A DNA stretch of 64,000 bases from NCBI RefSeq assembly GCF_001152565.1, contig NZ_CQAZ01000006.1, positions 62,001 through 126,000 of the forward strand. The letters run 5' to 3'. The DNA comes from Yersinia pekkanenii. GTDB taxonomy: Bacteria > Pseudomonadota > Gammaproteobacteria > Enterobacterales > Enterobacteriaceae. The notes beneath the pieces were generated by a model. It was not told where the DNA came from. It was given only the letters and a program-made list of their open reading frames with translations, and searched no databases. This document shows, piece by piece, positions 47,580 through 57,612 of this stretch (positions are counted from its first letter, which is position 1; every line of letters begins with the position of its first letter). The position numbers were made by a program, and so were the translations under genes.

Positions 47580-47670
47580 TGTTCGATCCTCAGCTTCAAT
47601 GTGTTTTATATAAATTCGTGTATCAATCTGTCCTCTACTGCCATAAATTGAATATTGTAAAAATAGTTAA

Positions 47671-48666
47671 TTAAATCAATTTGATAATTGACCTTGCGGT
47701 GAGCTCATCGGTGACCAGAGCATTGACATATTTGCCCTGCAACGCAGCAACAATCGCCTCTGATTTCTCCACTCCACCAGCGACCCCAATGACCGTCGGG
47801 ATGGTGGTAAGGTCTGCCAGCGAAATACCTATCAATTCCTGATGAATTTGCATCTCTGCGGCCAAGGTACCATCAGCCTGCATAAAGTAGCCGAGGATAT
47901 CGCCAACTGCCCCTTTGCGGCTGAACATTAATTGTTCACCTTCGCTGATATAACCTGAGCGCAAAATAGTGGCTTCTTTTTGTTGATTCACCGAGCCAAT
48001 ACCGACTACCGCCACATCTGCCGCACAAGCAGCCAGCATCACATCACGGACACTGCTTTCCTGACGGAAGGTTTCAGCCACCTTGGCGCTGGAAGCTCGC
48101 AGCGGCGCGGGAATAATGCTGACCTGACAAGCCGCATCCAATTGACCAATCCCAGTCATATAAGAGCCTACCCCACCAGAGAGGGTGACCAGCCGAATCT
48201 GCTGTGAGGCAATAAAACCACTCAGATGCTGCAAGGCACACATGGTGGTTTCACCGAAACCAACCGCCAGTAATTGCTGCGGTTGTATCAATGCCATCAA
48301 TAAATGTGCCGCGCCAATCCCCAACCGGCTGCTAATACTGAGGTCAGCAAGGGACGGCAAAATGCGGACATGCTTGAGACCAAAGTGCTGTTGCAGCGAG
48401 TTCTCCAGTTCCAGACAACCCTCATAGCGCGAATTAATCTGTACCCGGATGACCCCAGACTGGCGGCCTTTCTCCAGCAATCTGGAGACCTTTAGTCTGG
48501 TCAGACCCAGCAGTTCGCCAATATCCCCTTGTGTTAAGCCATCGTGATAATAAAACCACGCAATACGAGCGAGCAGTTCCTCTTCACTCATACAATTACC
48601 CGGATATTTGTATTCATCGTTGGACGACATAGGTTTTTCTTTTACTGCCGACTTTTCTTTCATCAT
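47671..48666 (-). CDS. lsrR: AI-2 operon repressor LsrR
   Basis: SorC/DeoR-type repressor released by phospho-AI-2. The 331-aa protein has an N-terminal HTH at about residues 30-70 ([20 protein letters not shown]). The sugar-phosphate-binding domain has [36 protein letters not shown] and [10 protein letters not shown]. Two adjacent ATGs (48666, 48663) follow AAGGA; either may be used. The N-terminus is a little longer and more Lys-rich than in E. coli. Divergent from lsrA. Confidence 0.96.
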   Translation of the reverse strand: MMKEKSAVKEKPMSSNDEYKYPGNCMSEEELLARIAWFYYHDGLTQGDIGELLGLTRLKVSRLLEKGRQSGVIRVQINSRYEGCLELENSLQQHFGLKHVRILPSLADLSISSRLGIGAAHLLMALIQPQQLLAVGFGETTMCALQHLSGFIASQQIRLVTLSGGVGSYMTGIGQLDAACQVSIIPAPLRASSAKVAETFRQESSVRDVMLAACAADVAVVGIGSVNQQKEATILRSGYISEGEQLMFSRKGAVGDILGYFMQADGTLAAEMQIHQELIGISLADLTTIPTVIGVAGGVEKSEAIVAALQGKYVNALVTDELTARSIIKLI

Positions 48667-48780
48667 TACTGGTGATTCCTTTCTTACTGCTTATCAATTC
48701 AAACAACTTATCGACTCAAATAATGAAGTCACGAATGTTAAATTTCAATTGATAACCACGCTAACAGCTTAGCCAATATA

Positions 48781-48815
48781 TTTGAACATATTTTAATTTA
48801 AATTTTTTTATTCAC
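48781..48815. promoter_or_regulatory. Candidate LsrR operator 1
   Basis: TTTGAACATATTTTAATTTA continuing AT-rich to ATTCAC. It is a near-copy of the element at 48865 and has a TGAACA half-site with a degraded partner ATTCA. The arrangement on either side of a CRP-like site fits the lsrR-lsrA control region. Confidence 0.55.
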
Positions 48816-48820
48816 AGAAA

Positions 48821-48836
48821 TGTGATCTTGATTACG
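48821..48836. promoter_or_regulatory. CRP-like site in the lsrR-lsrA region
   Basis: TGTGATCTTGATTACG has a perfect left half-site TGTGA and a right half-site (TTACG) with two mismatches. The lsr operon of enterics is activated by cAMP-CRP. Confidence 0.55.
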
Positions 48837-48864
48837 CCATTGGTGGGATTATACCGCTATCTTT

Positions 48865-48900
48865 TTTGAACACTTTTAATTTTAAATTATTTTTGTTCAC
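48865..48900. promoter_or_regulatory. Candidate LsrR operator 2
   Basis: TTTGAACACTTTTAATTTTA continuing to TTTTTGTTCAC. The ends TGAACA (48867) and TGTTCA (48894) are exact inverted repeats, and the whole repeats the 48781 element 84 bp away, about eight helical turns. Confidence 0.6.
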
Positions 48901-48913
48901 TTTAATCATTCAC

Positions 48914-49038
48914 TACAACCCAAAGTAATTGGCATTGCAGGTAGGCGGCAAGTGAGATAATCCCGATGAGCTTACTCAAGTCAGTGATTCGGGTTATTGA
49001 ACACAGTCCCCCCTGCGGCTTCAAGTACCAAGGGGATA
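48914..49038 (+). repeat. ERIC-type repeat in the lsrA leader
   Basis: ACAACCCAAAGTAATTGGC, GGTAGGCGGCAAGTGAG, GATGAGCTTACTCAAGTCAG, ATTCGGGTTATTG and GCGGCTTCAAGTACCAAGG. It ends about 14 nt before the lsrA start, just upstream of its ribosome binding site, so it is probably transcribed as part of the lsrA 5' untranslated region. Confidence 0.8.
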
Positions 49039-49052
49039 ACCAGGAGTTTCTG

Positions 49053-50612
49053 ATGCCGCACACCAATCCGCCACCACTGCTCCAGGTACGTGGTATCAGT
49101 AAACAGTTTTCCGGCGTAGTGGTATTGAAGAATATCGATTTTACGCTGCAACCGGGTCAGGTCCACGCCTTGCTAGGGGGAAATGGGGCGGGGAAATCGA
49201 CGCTGATGAAAATCATTGCCGGAATACTTCCACCGGATAGCGGCACTATCGAGATCAATGGGCAACCTTGTCTTAACCTCACTCCTGCCAAAGCACATCA
49301 GTTAGGCATTTATCTGGTGCCGCAAGAACCAATGCTATTTGCCAACCTGTCGGTGCAGGAAAATATGTTGTTTCGCTTACCCAAGCATCAGGCCGATAAG
49401 AAGAAGATGGCGCAGTTACTGAAAAGTTTGGGTTGCCATTTGGATCTGTCAGTTAGTGCCGGTTCACTGGATGTCGCCGATCAGCAGTTAGTAGAGATCA
49501 TGCGTGGCTTGATGCGTGATTCTCGTATTTTGATCCTTGATGAGCCGACCGCCTCGCTGACACCGGCGGAAACCAACCGTCTATTTAGTCAAATAAAAAT
49601 GTTATTGCAGCAGGGTGTCGGCGTGGTCTTTATCTCCCACAAACTGCCTGAAATTCGTCAACTGGCGGATTGGGTCAGCGTGATGCGCGATGGCGGTATT
49701 GCACTGAGTGGTACAACTAACGATTTCTCAACCGACACCATTATTCAGGCCATTACCCCGCAGGCGAAAAATAGCGAATTATCTGATACCCAGAAGCTAT
49801 GGCTAGAACTGCCAGGTAACCGCCGTTCTCAAGCGCGCGCCCAGTCCAATCAACCGGTGATAGCCGTCACTGACCTGAGCGGCGAAGGTTTTGCTCATAT
49901 CTCTTTCGAGGTGCATGCCGGTGAAATTCTTGGGCTGGCGGGCGTGGTCGGTGCAGGCAGAACCGAGCTGGCTGAAACGCTGTATGGCTTACGGCCTGTC
50001 AGCGCGGGCAGCATCATGCTGGAAGATATCGACATCACCACCCTAAAAACCGTCCATCGTTTAGCGGCCGGTCTGGTTTATCTGCCAGAAGACAGGCAGG
50101 CCTCCGGCCTTTATCTGGATGCCCCTTTAAGCTGGAATGTCTGTTCGCTGACTCAGAGTAATCAAGGGTTATGGACCCATCCGGCACAGGAAGCCGCCAT
50201 TCTGGAACGTTATCGCCGGGCGCTGAACATTAAGTTCAGCCATCTGGAGCAGCCAGTGCGCACCTTATCCGGTGGTAATCAGCAGAAATTACTGATTGCC
50301 AAGTGTCTCGAAGCCAATCCGCTATTGCTGATTATTGATGAACCCACCCGTGGGGTCGATGTATCAGCCCGCAGCGATATCTATCAATTGATCCGCAGCA
50401 TTTCCGAGCAGCATGTGGCGATCATATTTATCTCGTCTGATTTGGAGGAAGTGGTGCAGATGGCGGATCGCGTGTTGGTCATGCATCAGGGGGAAATCAG
50501 CGGTGCACTCAATGGTCCTACAATGAATGTCGATACCATTATGCATCTGGCTTTTGGTGAACATCATACCGACGCCCGCCAATCTGCTGAAAATGAGGGC
50601 GCATCATGTTGA
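49053..50612 (+). CDS. lsrA: AI-2 import ATP-binding protein LsrA
   Basis: Energises the Lsr ABC importer. The 519-aa protein carries two ABC domains, as in sugar importers. Walker [16 protein letters not shown] (residue about 45), first ABC signature replaced by [13 protein letters not shown], Walker [16 protein letters not shown]. Second half: [15 protein letters not shown], signature [13 protein letters not shown], Walker [15 protein letters not shown] start at 49053 ([14 protein letters not shown]), with AGGAG upstream; the longer frame runs through the ERIC element and is spurious. Overlaps lsrC by 7 nt. Confidence 0.95.
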   Translation: MPHTNPPPLLQVRGISKQFSGVVVLKNIDFTLQPGQVHALLGGNGAGKSTLMKIIAGILPPDSGTIEINGQPCLNLTPAKAHQLGIYLVPQEPMLFANLSVQENMLFRLPKHQADKKKMAQLLKSLGCHLDLSVSAGSLDVADQQLVEIMRGLMRDSRILILDEPTASLTPAETNRLFSQIKMLLQQGVGVVFISHKLPEIRQLADWVSVMRDGGIALSGTTNDFSTDTIIQAITPQAKNSELSDTQKLWLELPGNRRSQARAQSNQPVIAVTDLSGEGFAHISFEVHAGEILGLAGVVGAGRTELAETLYGLRPVSAGSIMLEDIDITTLKTVHRLAAGLVYLPEDRQASGLYLDAPLSWNVCSLTQSNQGLWTHPAQEAAILERYRRALNIKFSHLEQPVRTLSGGNQQKLLIAKCLEANPLLLIIDEPTRGVDVSARSDIYQLIRSISEQHVAIIFISSDLEEVVQMADRVLVMHQGEISGALNGPTMNVDTIMHLAFGEHHTDARQSAENEGASC

Positions 50613-51706
50613 AATTTATCCAAAGCTACCAATTTATTCAAAACAATCGCGAAGGCACCGCCCTGCTAGCGATCCTCGCCTTATTTGCCTTGCTTGGCGT
50701 GATCGACAGTAATTACTTCAGTTTACAAACATTCACCATGATTTTCAGCAGCGCGCAGATCCTTATCTTGCTGGCAATCGGTGCCACCATGGTAATGCTG
50801 ACCCGTAATATCGATGTGTCCGTCGGCTCGATCGCCGGGTTATGTGCGGTGGCAGTGGGTATGGCGCTCAATGCCGGTTTTGGGCTGGCAATGTCCTGCC
50901 TGTTTGCCCTGTTGGTTGGCATGGTGGCGGGCTTCTTTAATGGCATTCTGGTTACCTGGCTGCGCATCCCGGCGATTGTTGCCACCCTGGGTACCTTGGG
51001 GCTATACCGTGGTTTGATGCTATTACTGACTGGCGGTAAATGGATCGAAGGGCTACCGGCAGACCTGAAAAGTTTATCAACGCCAATCCTGTTTTCTATC
51101 TCTCCCATTGGCTGGCTGATTATGTTGCTGATCGTGGCCATGGCCTGGCTGTTGGGTAAAACCGCCTTTGGCCGCAGCTTCTATGCCATCGGTGACAACT
51201 TGCAGGGCGCACGCCAACTGGGTATCCGTACCGACAGCATCCGTATTTTTGCTTTCTCAATGAATGGCGTAATGGCCGCACTGGCCGGGATCGTCTTCGC
51301 CTCACAAATTGGCTTTATTCCTAATCAGACCGGCAGCGGGTTAGAAATGAAAGCCATTGCCGCCTGTGTCCTCGGCGGCATCAGTCTACTCGGTGGCACC
51401 GGCACCATCATTGGCGCCATTCTCGGGGCATATCTGCTGACACAAATCGACAGCGTATTGGTGCTGCTGCGCCTACCGGCTTGGTGGAACGACTTTATTG
51501 CCGGTTTAGTGCTGTTGGCCGTGCTGGTGTTCGATGGCCGCCTACGCTGTGCTGTTGAGCGTAATATCCGCCAGCAGAAATATGCCCGCTTTACCCCCCG
51601 CCCAGTCGCGGCGGGTAAAAAGAAGAAAACCGCTATACCCCCTTTTAAATCAGCCAATAACAAAACATCGAACGGAAAATCATTAATTAAAAAAGAGGTG
51701 GCATGA
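50606..51706 (+). CDS. lsrC: AI-2 import permease LsrC
   Basis: A 366-aa inner-membrane permease of the ABC sugar (RbsC-like) type. About ten helices, with [40 protein letters not shown] and the ABC-contact loop [19 protein letters not shown]. The Lys-rich tail after [15 protein letters not shown] makes it about 25 residues longer than E. coli LsrC. Starts inside lsrA and overlaps lsrD by 4 nt. Confidence 0.95.
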   Translation: MLKFIQSYQFIQNNREGTALLAILALFALLGVIDSNYFSLQTFTMIFSSAQILILLAIGATMVMLTRNIDVSVGSIAGLCAVAVGMALNAGFGLAMSCLFALLVGMVAGFFNGILVTWLRIPAIVATLGTLGLYRGLMLLLTGGKWIEGLPADLKSLSTPILFSISPIGWLIMLLIVAMAWLLGKTAFGRSFYAIGDNLQGARQLGIRTDSIRIFAFSMNGVMAALAGIVFASQIGFIPNQTGSGLEMKAIAACVLGGISLLGGTGTIIGAILGAYLLTQIDSVLVLLRLPAWWNDFIAGLVLLAVLVFDGRLRCAVERNIRQQKYARFTPRPVAAGKKKKTAIPPFKSANNKTSNGKSLIKKEVA

Positions 51707-52701
51707 TGAGTCTTTACCGACGTTATGGATGGGAACTGGCTCTGGCTGCCTTGTTGATACTGGAGATCCTGCTGTTTGGCTTATCGAATTCACGCATGTT
51801 GGATATCAATGTGTTGCTGTTTAGTACCAGTGATTTTATCTGCATAGGGATTGTCGCCCTGCCGCTGACCATGGTAATTGTCAGTGGTGGTATCGATATC
51901 TCATTTGGTTCGACTATTGGATTGTGCTCCATATCTCTTGGAGTGATGTTTCAGGCCGGTGTCCCCATGAGTATCGCCATCCCGCTGACGCTGGTGGTTG
52001 GCGCACTGTGCGGTTTGATTAATGCCGGGCTGATTCTGTATACCGGTGTTAACCCGCTGGTCATCACGCTTGGCACCATGTACCTGTTCGGGGGCAGTGC
52101 ACTGCTGTTGTCCGGGATATCAGGAGCTACCGGTTATGAGGGGATTGGCGGTTTCCCGACAGCCTTTACCGATTTTGCCAACCAAACGCTGTTCGGGCTG
52201 CCCATACCGCTGCTGGTCTTTATGGTCTGCGTGCTGCTGTTTTGGTTGTTGATGCACCGCACCCACAGTGGCCGTAACGTTTTCCTGATTGGGCAAAACA
52301 GTCGGGTTGCCCGTTATAGCGCCCTGCCCGTCGCTCGCACTTTGTGCATTCTGTATGCCCTGACAGGCATGGCATCCGCCATTGCCGCCGTTCTGTTGGT
52401 CTCTTACTTCGGCTCCGCGCGCTCTGATTTGGGCGCGTCATTCCTGATGCCAGCCATCACCGCCGTAGTGCTAGGGGGGGCCAATATCTATGGCGGCTCT
52501 GGCTCCATCCTGGGTACCGCACTGGCGGTATTACTGGTGGGCTACTTACAGCAAGGCCTGCAAATGATTGGGACACCCAACCAAATATCCAGTGCGCTGT
52601 CCGGCGCGCTGTTGATTCTGGTGGTGGTTGGGCGCTCCATTAGCCTGCACCGGCACTTGATTCATGAATGGCTACAACGCCGCAGAAACAACGTTGTTTA
52701 A
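51703..52701 (+). CDS. lsrD: AI-2 import permease LsrD
   Basis: Second permease of the importer, 332 aa. [40 protein letters not shown] and [19 protein letters not shown] (ABC-coupling loop) parallel LsrC. The ATGATG start overlaps the lsrC stop. Standard family length. Confidence 0.95.
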   Translation: MMSLYRRYGWELALAALLILEILLFGLSNSRMLDINVLLFSTSDFICIGIVALPLTMVIVSGGIDISFGSTIGLCSISLGVMFQAGVPMSIAIPLTLVVGALCGLINAGLILYTGVNPLVITLGTMYLFGGSALLLSGISGATGYEGIGGFPTAFTDFANQTLFGLPIPLLVFMVCVLLFWLLMHRTHSGRNVFLIGQNSRVARYSALPVARTLCILYALTGMASAIAAVLLVSYFGSARSDLGASFLMPAITAVVLGGANIYGGSGSILGTALAVLLVGYLQQGLQMIGTPNQISSALSGALLILVVVGRSISLHRHLIHEWLQRRRNNVV

Positions 52702-52718
52702 CCTGCTCTTTTTTATAA

Positions 52719-53804
<1,086 letters not shown>

Positions 53805-53857
53805 CCTCGGTGGCCCGCTCGCTGCGGGCCTGAACAAAACTAAGGGAGTAATGACAG

Positions 53858-54733
53858 ATGGCTGATTTAGACGATATTAAAGACGGTAAAGATTTCGGTA
53901 TTGGCGTACCGCAGCAGAACCCTGCCTTTACGCTTAAAGGTTCCGGCTCGCTGGATTGGGGGATGCAATCCCGTCTGGCGCGGATTTTCAATCCGAAAAC
54001 CAATCGCACGGTGATGCTGGCATTTGACCACGGCTATTTTCAGGGGCCAACCACCGGTCTGGAGCGAATAGATATCAATATCGCCCCGCTGTTTGAGTAT
54101 GCCGATGTCTTAATGTGTACCCGGGGTATTTTGCGCAGTGTCGTCCCGGCATCTGCCAATCGCCCGGTGGTATTACGTGCGTCCGGTGCTAACTCGATTC
54201 TGACGGATTTATCCAACGAGGCGGTCGCCGTGGCGATGGAAGATGCCTTGCGGCTAAACGCCTGCGCGGTGGCAGCACAGGTTTATATCGGTACTGAGCA
54301 TGAGCATCAGTCAATTAAAAACATCATTCAATTAGTCGATCAGGGTATGCGCTACGGCATGCCAACCATGGCTGTCACTGGTGTTGGTAAAGATATGGTT
54401 CGCGACCAGCGCTACTTCTCTCTGGCTACCCGTATCGCCGCCGAAATGGGCGCACAAGTGATTAAAACCTATTATGTCGATAGCGGATTTGAACGCGTTG
54501 CCGCCGGTTGCCCGGTCCCTATTGTGATTGCTGGCGGTAAAAAGCTGCCGGAGCGTGAGGCGCTGGAAATGTGCTATCAAGCCATTGATCAAGGTGCGTC
54601 AGGGGTGGATATGGGGCGCAATATCTTCCAGTCGGAAGCGCCGATTGCCATGCTGAAGGCGGTTCATGCAGTGGTACATAAAAATGAAAATGCACAAACG
54701 GCTTATCAGTTGTTTTTACATGAAAAAGGTTGA
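53858..54733 (+). CDS. lsrF: 3-hydroxy-5-phosphonooxypentane-2,4-dione thiolase LsrF
   Basis: Terminal step of phospho-AI-2 breakdown, transferring an acetyl group to CoA. The 291-aa class I aldolase-like protein has [18 protein letters not shown] (residue about 50), [16 protein letters not shown] (the active-site Lys), and [16 protein letters not shown] plus [13 protein letters not shown] (phosphate site). Ribosome binding site GGGAG. Standard length. Confidence 0.95.
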   Translation: MADLDDIKDGKDFGIGVPQQNPAFTLKGSGSLDWGMQSRLARIFNPKTNRTVMLAFDHGYFQGPTTGLERIDINIAPLFEYADVLMCTRGILRSVVPASANRPVVLRASGANSILTDLSNEAVAVAMEDALRLNACAVAAQVYIGTEHEHQSIKNIIQLVDQGMRYGMPTMAVTGVGKDMVRDQRYFSLATRIAAEMGAQVIKTYYVDSGFERVAAGCPVPIVIAGGKKLPEREALEMCYQAIDQGASGVDMGRNIFQSEAPIAMLKAVHAVVHKNENAQTAYQLFLHEKG

Positions 54734-54799
54734 GTGATCGCTACCGGTCAGTTGCTGGCAAGCGGTGATAAGAAGACCTTTTGTGGTAAGGAGAGAAAT

Positions 54800-55090
54800 A
54801 TGCACGTTACCCTCGTCGAAATTAATGTGAAAGATGACAAAGTTGAACAGTTTATTGATGTTTTTCGCGCCAATCACCTGGGTTCGATCCGCGAGGCGGG
54901 GAATTTGCGTTTTGATGTGCTAAGGGACGAGATTATCCCTACCCGCTTCTATATCTATGAAGCCTATACCGATGAAAACGCGGTGGCGGCTCACAAAAAA
55001 ACACCCCATTACCTGAAGTGTGTCGAACGACTGGAGGGGTTAATGACCGGCCCACGCAAAAAAACAGTCTTTATTGGCCTGATGCCTTAG
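54800..55090 (+). CDS. lsrG: (4S)-4-hydroxy-5-phosphonooxypentane-2,3-dione isomerase LsrG
   Basis: Isomerises phospho-DPD ahead of LsrF. A 96-aa antibiotic-biosynthesis-monooxygenase-fold protein: [56 protein letters not shown] (active-site His), [12 protein letters not shown] use ATG at 54800, preceded by AAGGAGAGAAAT; the longer frame from 54734 lacks support. Last gene of the lsr operon. Confidence 0.96.
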   Translation: MHVTLVEINVKDDKVEQFIDVFRANHLGSIREAGNLRFDVLRDEIIPTRFYIYEAYTDENAVAAHKKTPHYLKCVERLEGLMTGPRKKTVFIGLMP

Positions 55091-55097
55091 CCAATAT

Positions 55098-55133
55098 GGG
55101 CAGTTGATATTTTATTGCTGCCCGTTCTGTTTT
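55098..55133 (+). terminator. Intrinsic terminator after lsrG
   Basis: GGGCAG (55098-55103), 14-nt loop, CTGCCC (55118-55123), then GTTCTGTTTT. Eight nt past the lsrG stop. Confidence 0.75.
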
Positions 55134-55136
55134 ACC

Positions 55137-55460
55137 TTACAACAGCACGTTAATCCCATGTTTTTGTACAATTGAAAGCAGTTTAAGTGATAAGCCATTG
55201 GGGTGCTTCGCACCATTTTCCCATTTCTGAATGGTAGAAACACTGGTGTTCAGATAACGGGCAAAAATAGGTTGGCTGATATTAAATCTCTCGCGTAATT
55301 GTTTTATTTCATCCGGTTTAAATTCATGAACGTTAGCGACACAGCGCTTATCAAAATTTCGCATTGTCTCTTGTGGGATTGCACCGACAGAATATAGCCC
55401 TGATACCGCACTATGAATTGCTTCGAAAGCAGGACTTTTAAATTTATTTTTTACCACCAT
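55137..55460 (-). CDS. HTH antitoxin (HigA/NadS-like)
   Basis: A 107-aa putative antitoxin and autorepressor. The C-terminal XRE helix-turn-helix at about residues 50-100 reads EIKQLRERFNISQPIFARYL and TSVSTIQKWENGAKHPNGLS. Its ATG lies inside the end of the toxin gene (17-nt overlap), so toxin is first and antitoxin second, the order typical of higBA-like pairs. Confidence 0.87.
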   Translation of the reverse strand: MVVKNKFKSPAFEAIHSAVSGLYSVGAIPQETMRNFDKRCVANVHEFKPDEIKQLRERFNISQPIFARYLNTSVSTIQKWENGAKHPNGLSLKLLSIVQKHGINVLL

Positions 55461-55806
55461 GACATATCTCCATTAATTCTTTCTTCACAATCAAAGCTGT
55501 TACTGTCGCCCCAGATAGCTCGCTATAGTATTTTGCCAACAGCCTAAAGTCCGCTAACTCAGTGTTATCGATATTGCTCATATCCTGCTTAGCGAATAAG
55601 AAAGCATATACCCAACACATTCCACCTTTTGCCAAAATAATTGAGCGGTCCTGATTTTGGTTGAGCCTCTTTTTGTAAACACCGCCACCAAGGTTCTCTA
55701 CCTTTCCCTGCATCACTACCTGCATAGCCAGACATAAATCAGTATCCGTAATACCATGCGATTTTGCGGCCCTATTAAACCATTTAGTTTTAAACGTTCT
55801 CGCCAT
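55444..55806 (-). CDS. RelE/HigB-like toxin (COG4737-type)
   Basis: A 120-aa basic protein with the RelE-like organisation: ARTFKTKWFNRAAKSHGITD, GGGVYKKRLNQNQDRSIILA, and CWVYAFLFAKQDMSNIDNTE ending in LAKYYSEL. Family members cleave mRNA on the ribosome or associate with it; the catalytic details cannot be read here. I start at 55806 with AGGATGTCAGCT upstream; a longer frame to 55881 runs through the operator-like repeat. Confidence 0.85.
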   Translation of the reverse strand: MARTFKTKWFNRAAKSHGITDTDLCLAMQVVMQGKVENLGGGVYKKRLNQNQDRSIILAKGGMCWVYAFLFAKQDMSNIDNTELADFRLLAKYYSELSGATVTALIVKKELMEICHGGKK

Positions 55807-55817
55807 AGCTGACATCC

Positions 55818-55875
55818 TGTCGCCTAAAGTGTAGCACCAAGTGCTGCATTTTATTATTTTCTGTATTAGGCGACA
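55818..55875. promoter_or_regulatory. Operator-like inverted repeats upstream of the toxin-antitoxin pair
   Basis: TGTCGCCTAA (55818-55827) and TTAGGCGACA (55866-55875) are exact inverted repeats 38 bp apart. Between them GTAGCAC-CAA-GTGCTGC is a second near-palindrome. They overlap the expected promoter and fit autorepression by the antitoxin or complex. Confidence 0.65.
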
Positions 55876-56080
55876 CCACAAAAAATCTTTTTTTTACTTA
55901 GTTACTGTCTATTGAATGCATGAAACGCATCAATTCCAACAAATATTCCCTGTTATCAGATAACACCTATCAGCAAAATGTACCCATTGAGCTATTCTTA
56001 CGCCGAAGATAATGATTGGCAGCCTTTCTGGCGGTATTACGCCCTATGTGCTGTGATCCCGACTATAAACAGGAGTTTCT

Positions 56081-56563
56081 ATGAACACCACTTATCGCCT
56101 GGCCATGGCTTTGGCCTTTTCCGCCACACTGCTGACCGGCACAGCGAACGCTAATAGCTTATTAGACTCAGTAAAAAGTGCTGCTGATCAATACGGTAAA
56201 TCAGGCGACAGCTCATCTTCACTTTCGTCTCTGACCGGTTTACTCAATGGTGGCGATAAAGGTCTAAGTGCCAGTACCATGACCAATGCAGCCGGTATTT
56301 TGCAATATTGCGTACAAAATAACGTGCTGTCTGCCGATGGCACCACGGCGGTTAAAGACCAATTGATGAGTAAATTGGGGATAACCAGTACCGAAAATGC
56401 CAAGAGTCTGGACTATCAAGAAGGCTTAGGTGGGCTACTGAAAACTGGCGAAGGCAAAAGCCTGAACCTGAACGACCTCGGTAGTGAGCAAATCACTGAA
56501 AAAATCAAAACCAAAGCCTGTGATTTGGTGCTGAAACAGGGTCAGTCGTTCTTGCTGAAGTAA
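56081..56563 (+). CDS. yjjA: Secreted DUF2501 protein (YjjA-like)
   Basis: A 160-aa protein with a Sec signal (LAMALAFSATLLTGTANANS, cleavage near ANA|NS). The mature part is Ser/Gly/Leu-rich with SSLTGLLNGGDKGLSASTM, NAAGILQYCVQNNVL and KTKACDLVLKQGQSFLL. Two Cys residues could form a disulfide. It matches my memory of DUF2501/YjjA. Function is unknown. AGGAG precedes the ATG and a strong terminator follows. Confidence 0.75.
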   Translation: MNTTYRLAMALAFSATLLTGTANANSLLDSVKSAADQYGKSGDSSSSLSSLTGLLNGGDKGLSASTMTNAAGILQYCVQNNVLSADGTTAVKDQLMSKLGITSTENAKSLDYQEGLGGLLKTGEGKSLNLNDLGSEQITEKIKTKACDLVLKQGQSFLLK

Positions 56564-56568
56564 ATCTG

Positions 56569-56596
56569 GCGCAGCCTTGGCTGCGCTTTTTATTTT
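56569..56596 (+). terminator. Intrinsic terminator after the DUF2501 gene
   Basis: GCGCAGCC-TT-GGCTGCGC (56569-56586) followed by TTTTTATTTT. Strong GC stem and U-run. Confidence 0.92.
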
Positions 56597-56601
56597 ACGA
56601 C

Positions 56602-57378
56602 CTATTTTATGAAAATATTCTGACGGTGATACGCCATCTGTCCTTCATCAGGGATGAACTTAATGGGTAAGCGCAGTTTTCGCCCTTCATATTTAGCAAA
56701 ATTATCTTCACTGATACTGCTTTTGAGTTTTTTGATTTGAGGAGATAACACCATTTCCAGATGTTCGTTAAAGGTGATTAACCCCTGATCGAAGGCACGG
56801 TCATGCAAGCTGGAAAGGCACAGACCATTACTGGGGTTAAGTCGATGCTCTGCACCGTGACTCCAGGGGCGAATATGGCTGGCAACAAGTAACGTAGGTT
56901 CTTCTAATTCAGTAATACAGCAGCGATTTTCATAGACGTGCAATACATTTTTACGAAATAGCTGCTGACCGACTCTAGCCTTAATAATAGTGGTTCTTTC
57001 TCCACCACTAAAATCTTTAATACCACTATCGCCTTTCATATTACTATCAAACAGTTGGGTAGCCGGTTTTTCTAACTGGCCCATTGCCTGTTGGCATTGC
57101 AGCTCAAAGACTTCGGCATTCTCATTCATTTCCAACCACAAAGCTCGGTCGGCCTTAGAGACGCGGGTTAAACCGCGGCGGCCTGAGTCAGTAATAAAGG
57201 GATCCAAACTGGCAAAATTAACTAGCTTCATCGCGAGTGCTGAAGGAGTTCTGTCAATTAACGCGGCGTAATGAACAATATCGGGATTTCTGGAATCCAA
57301 TTTGCCAAACGGAATTTGGCTATACAATGTAAAAGCCACTAACAGTTGATCCCGCGTCCAATGATTTACCGCCGCCAT
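56602..57378 (-). CDS. HNH endonuclease-domain protein
   Basis: A 258-aa protein. The N-terminal half (HWTRDQLLVAFTLYSQIPFG, DRTPSALAMKLVNFASLDP) is a helical region common in this HNH subgroup. The C-terminal half has the HNH core: YENRCCITELEEPTLLVASH, IRPWSHGAEHRLNPSNGLCL and SSLHDRAFDQGLITFNEHLE, with His and Asn metal/active residues in place. Such solitary proteins are often predicted restriction nucleases. No methylase or modification partner is adjacent, so the role is open. Confidence 0.82.
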   Translation of the reverse strand: MAAVNHWTRDQLLVAFTLYSQIPFGKLDSRNPDIVHYAALIDRTPSALAMKLVNFASLDPFITDSGRRGLTRVSKADRALWLEMNENAEVFELQCQQAMGQLEKPATQLFDSNMKGDSGIKDFSGGERTTIIKARVGQQLFRKNVLHVYENRCCITELEEPTLLVASHIRPWSHGAEHRLNPSNGLCLSSLHDRAFDQGLITFNEHLEMVLSPQIKKLKSSISEDNFAKYEGRKLRLPIKFIPDEGQMAYHRQNIFIK

Positions 57379-57570
57379 GCCTCGTCACCCAAAGTTAGTG
57401 AGTCATTTTATTGAATGCGTTAACTATGCCAGGTGTTGGGGGGAATGGGTATCGGTGAATCCATAACCCAAAATCATCCTGCCACTGTCTCGCAGGCAAA
57501 TATATTGTATGCGGCTTCAAGAATCAGGTTACGCAATAATAGATGACAAAGGTAATAAGTCCGCTTGACT

Positions 57571-57597
57571 CTCACTCCCCTCACCTTGGGGAGTGAG
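57571..57597. terminator. Perfect 10-bp hairpin downstream of the cytosine permease gene
   Basis: CTCACTCCCC, seven-nt loop, GGGGAGTGAG. It is 16 nt past the permease stop on the minus strand and lacks a U-run in that direction. Confidence 0.5.
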
Positions 57598-57612
57598 CTA
57601 CTCACAAAAGCG

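Noticed and set aside
48966-49052. Upstream extension of lsrA
   Set aside because: It translates the ERIC element; family alignment and the AGGAG signal place the start at 49053.
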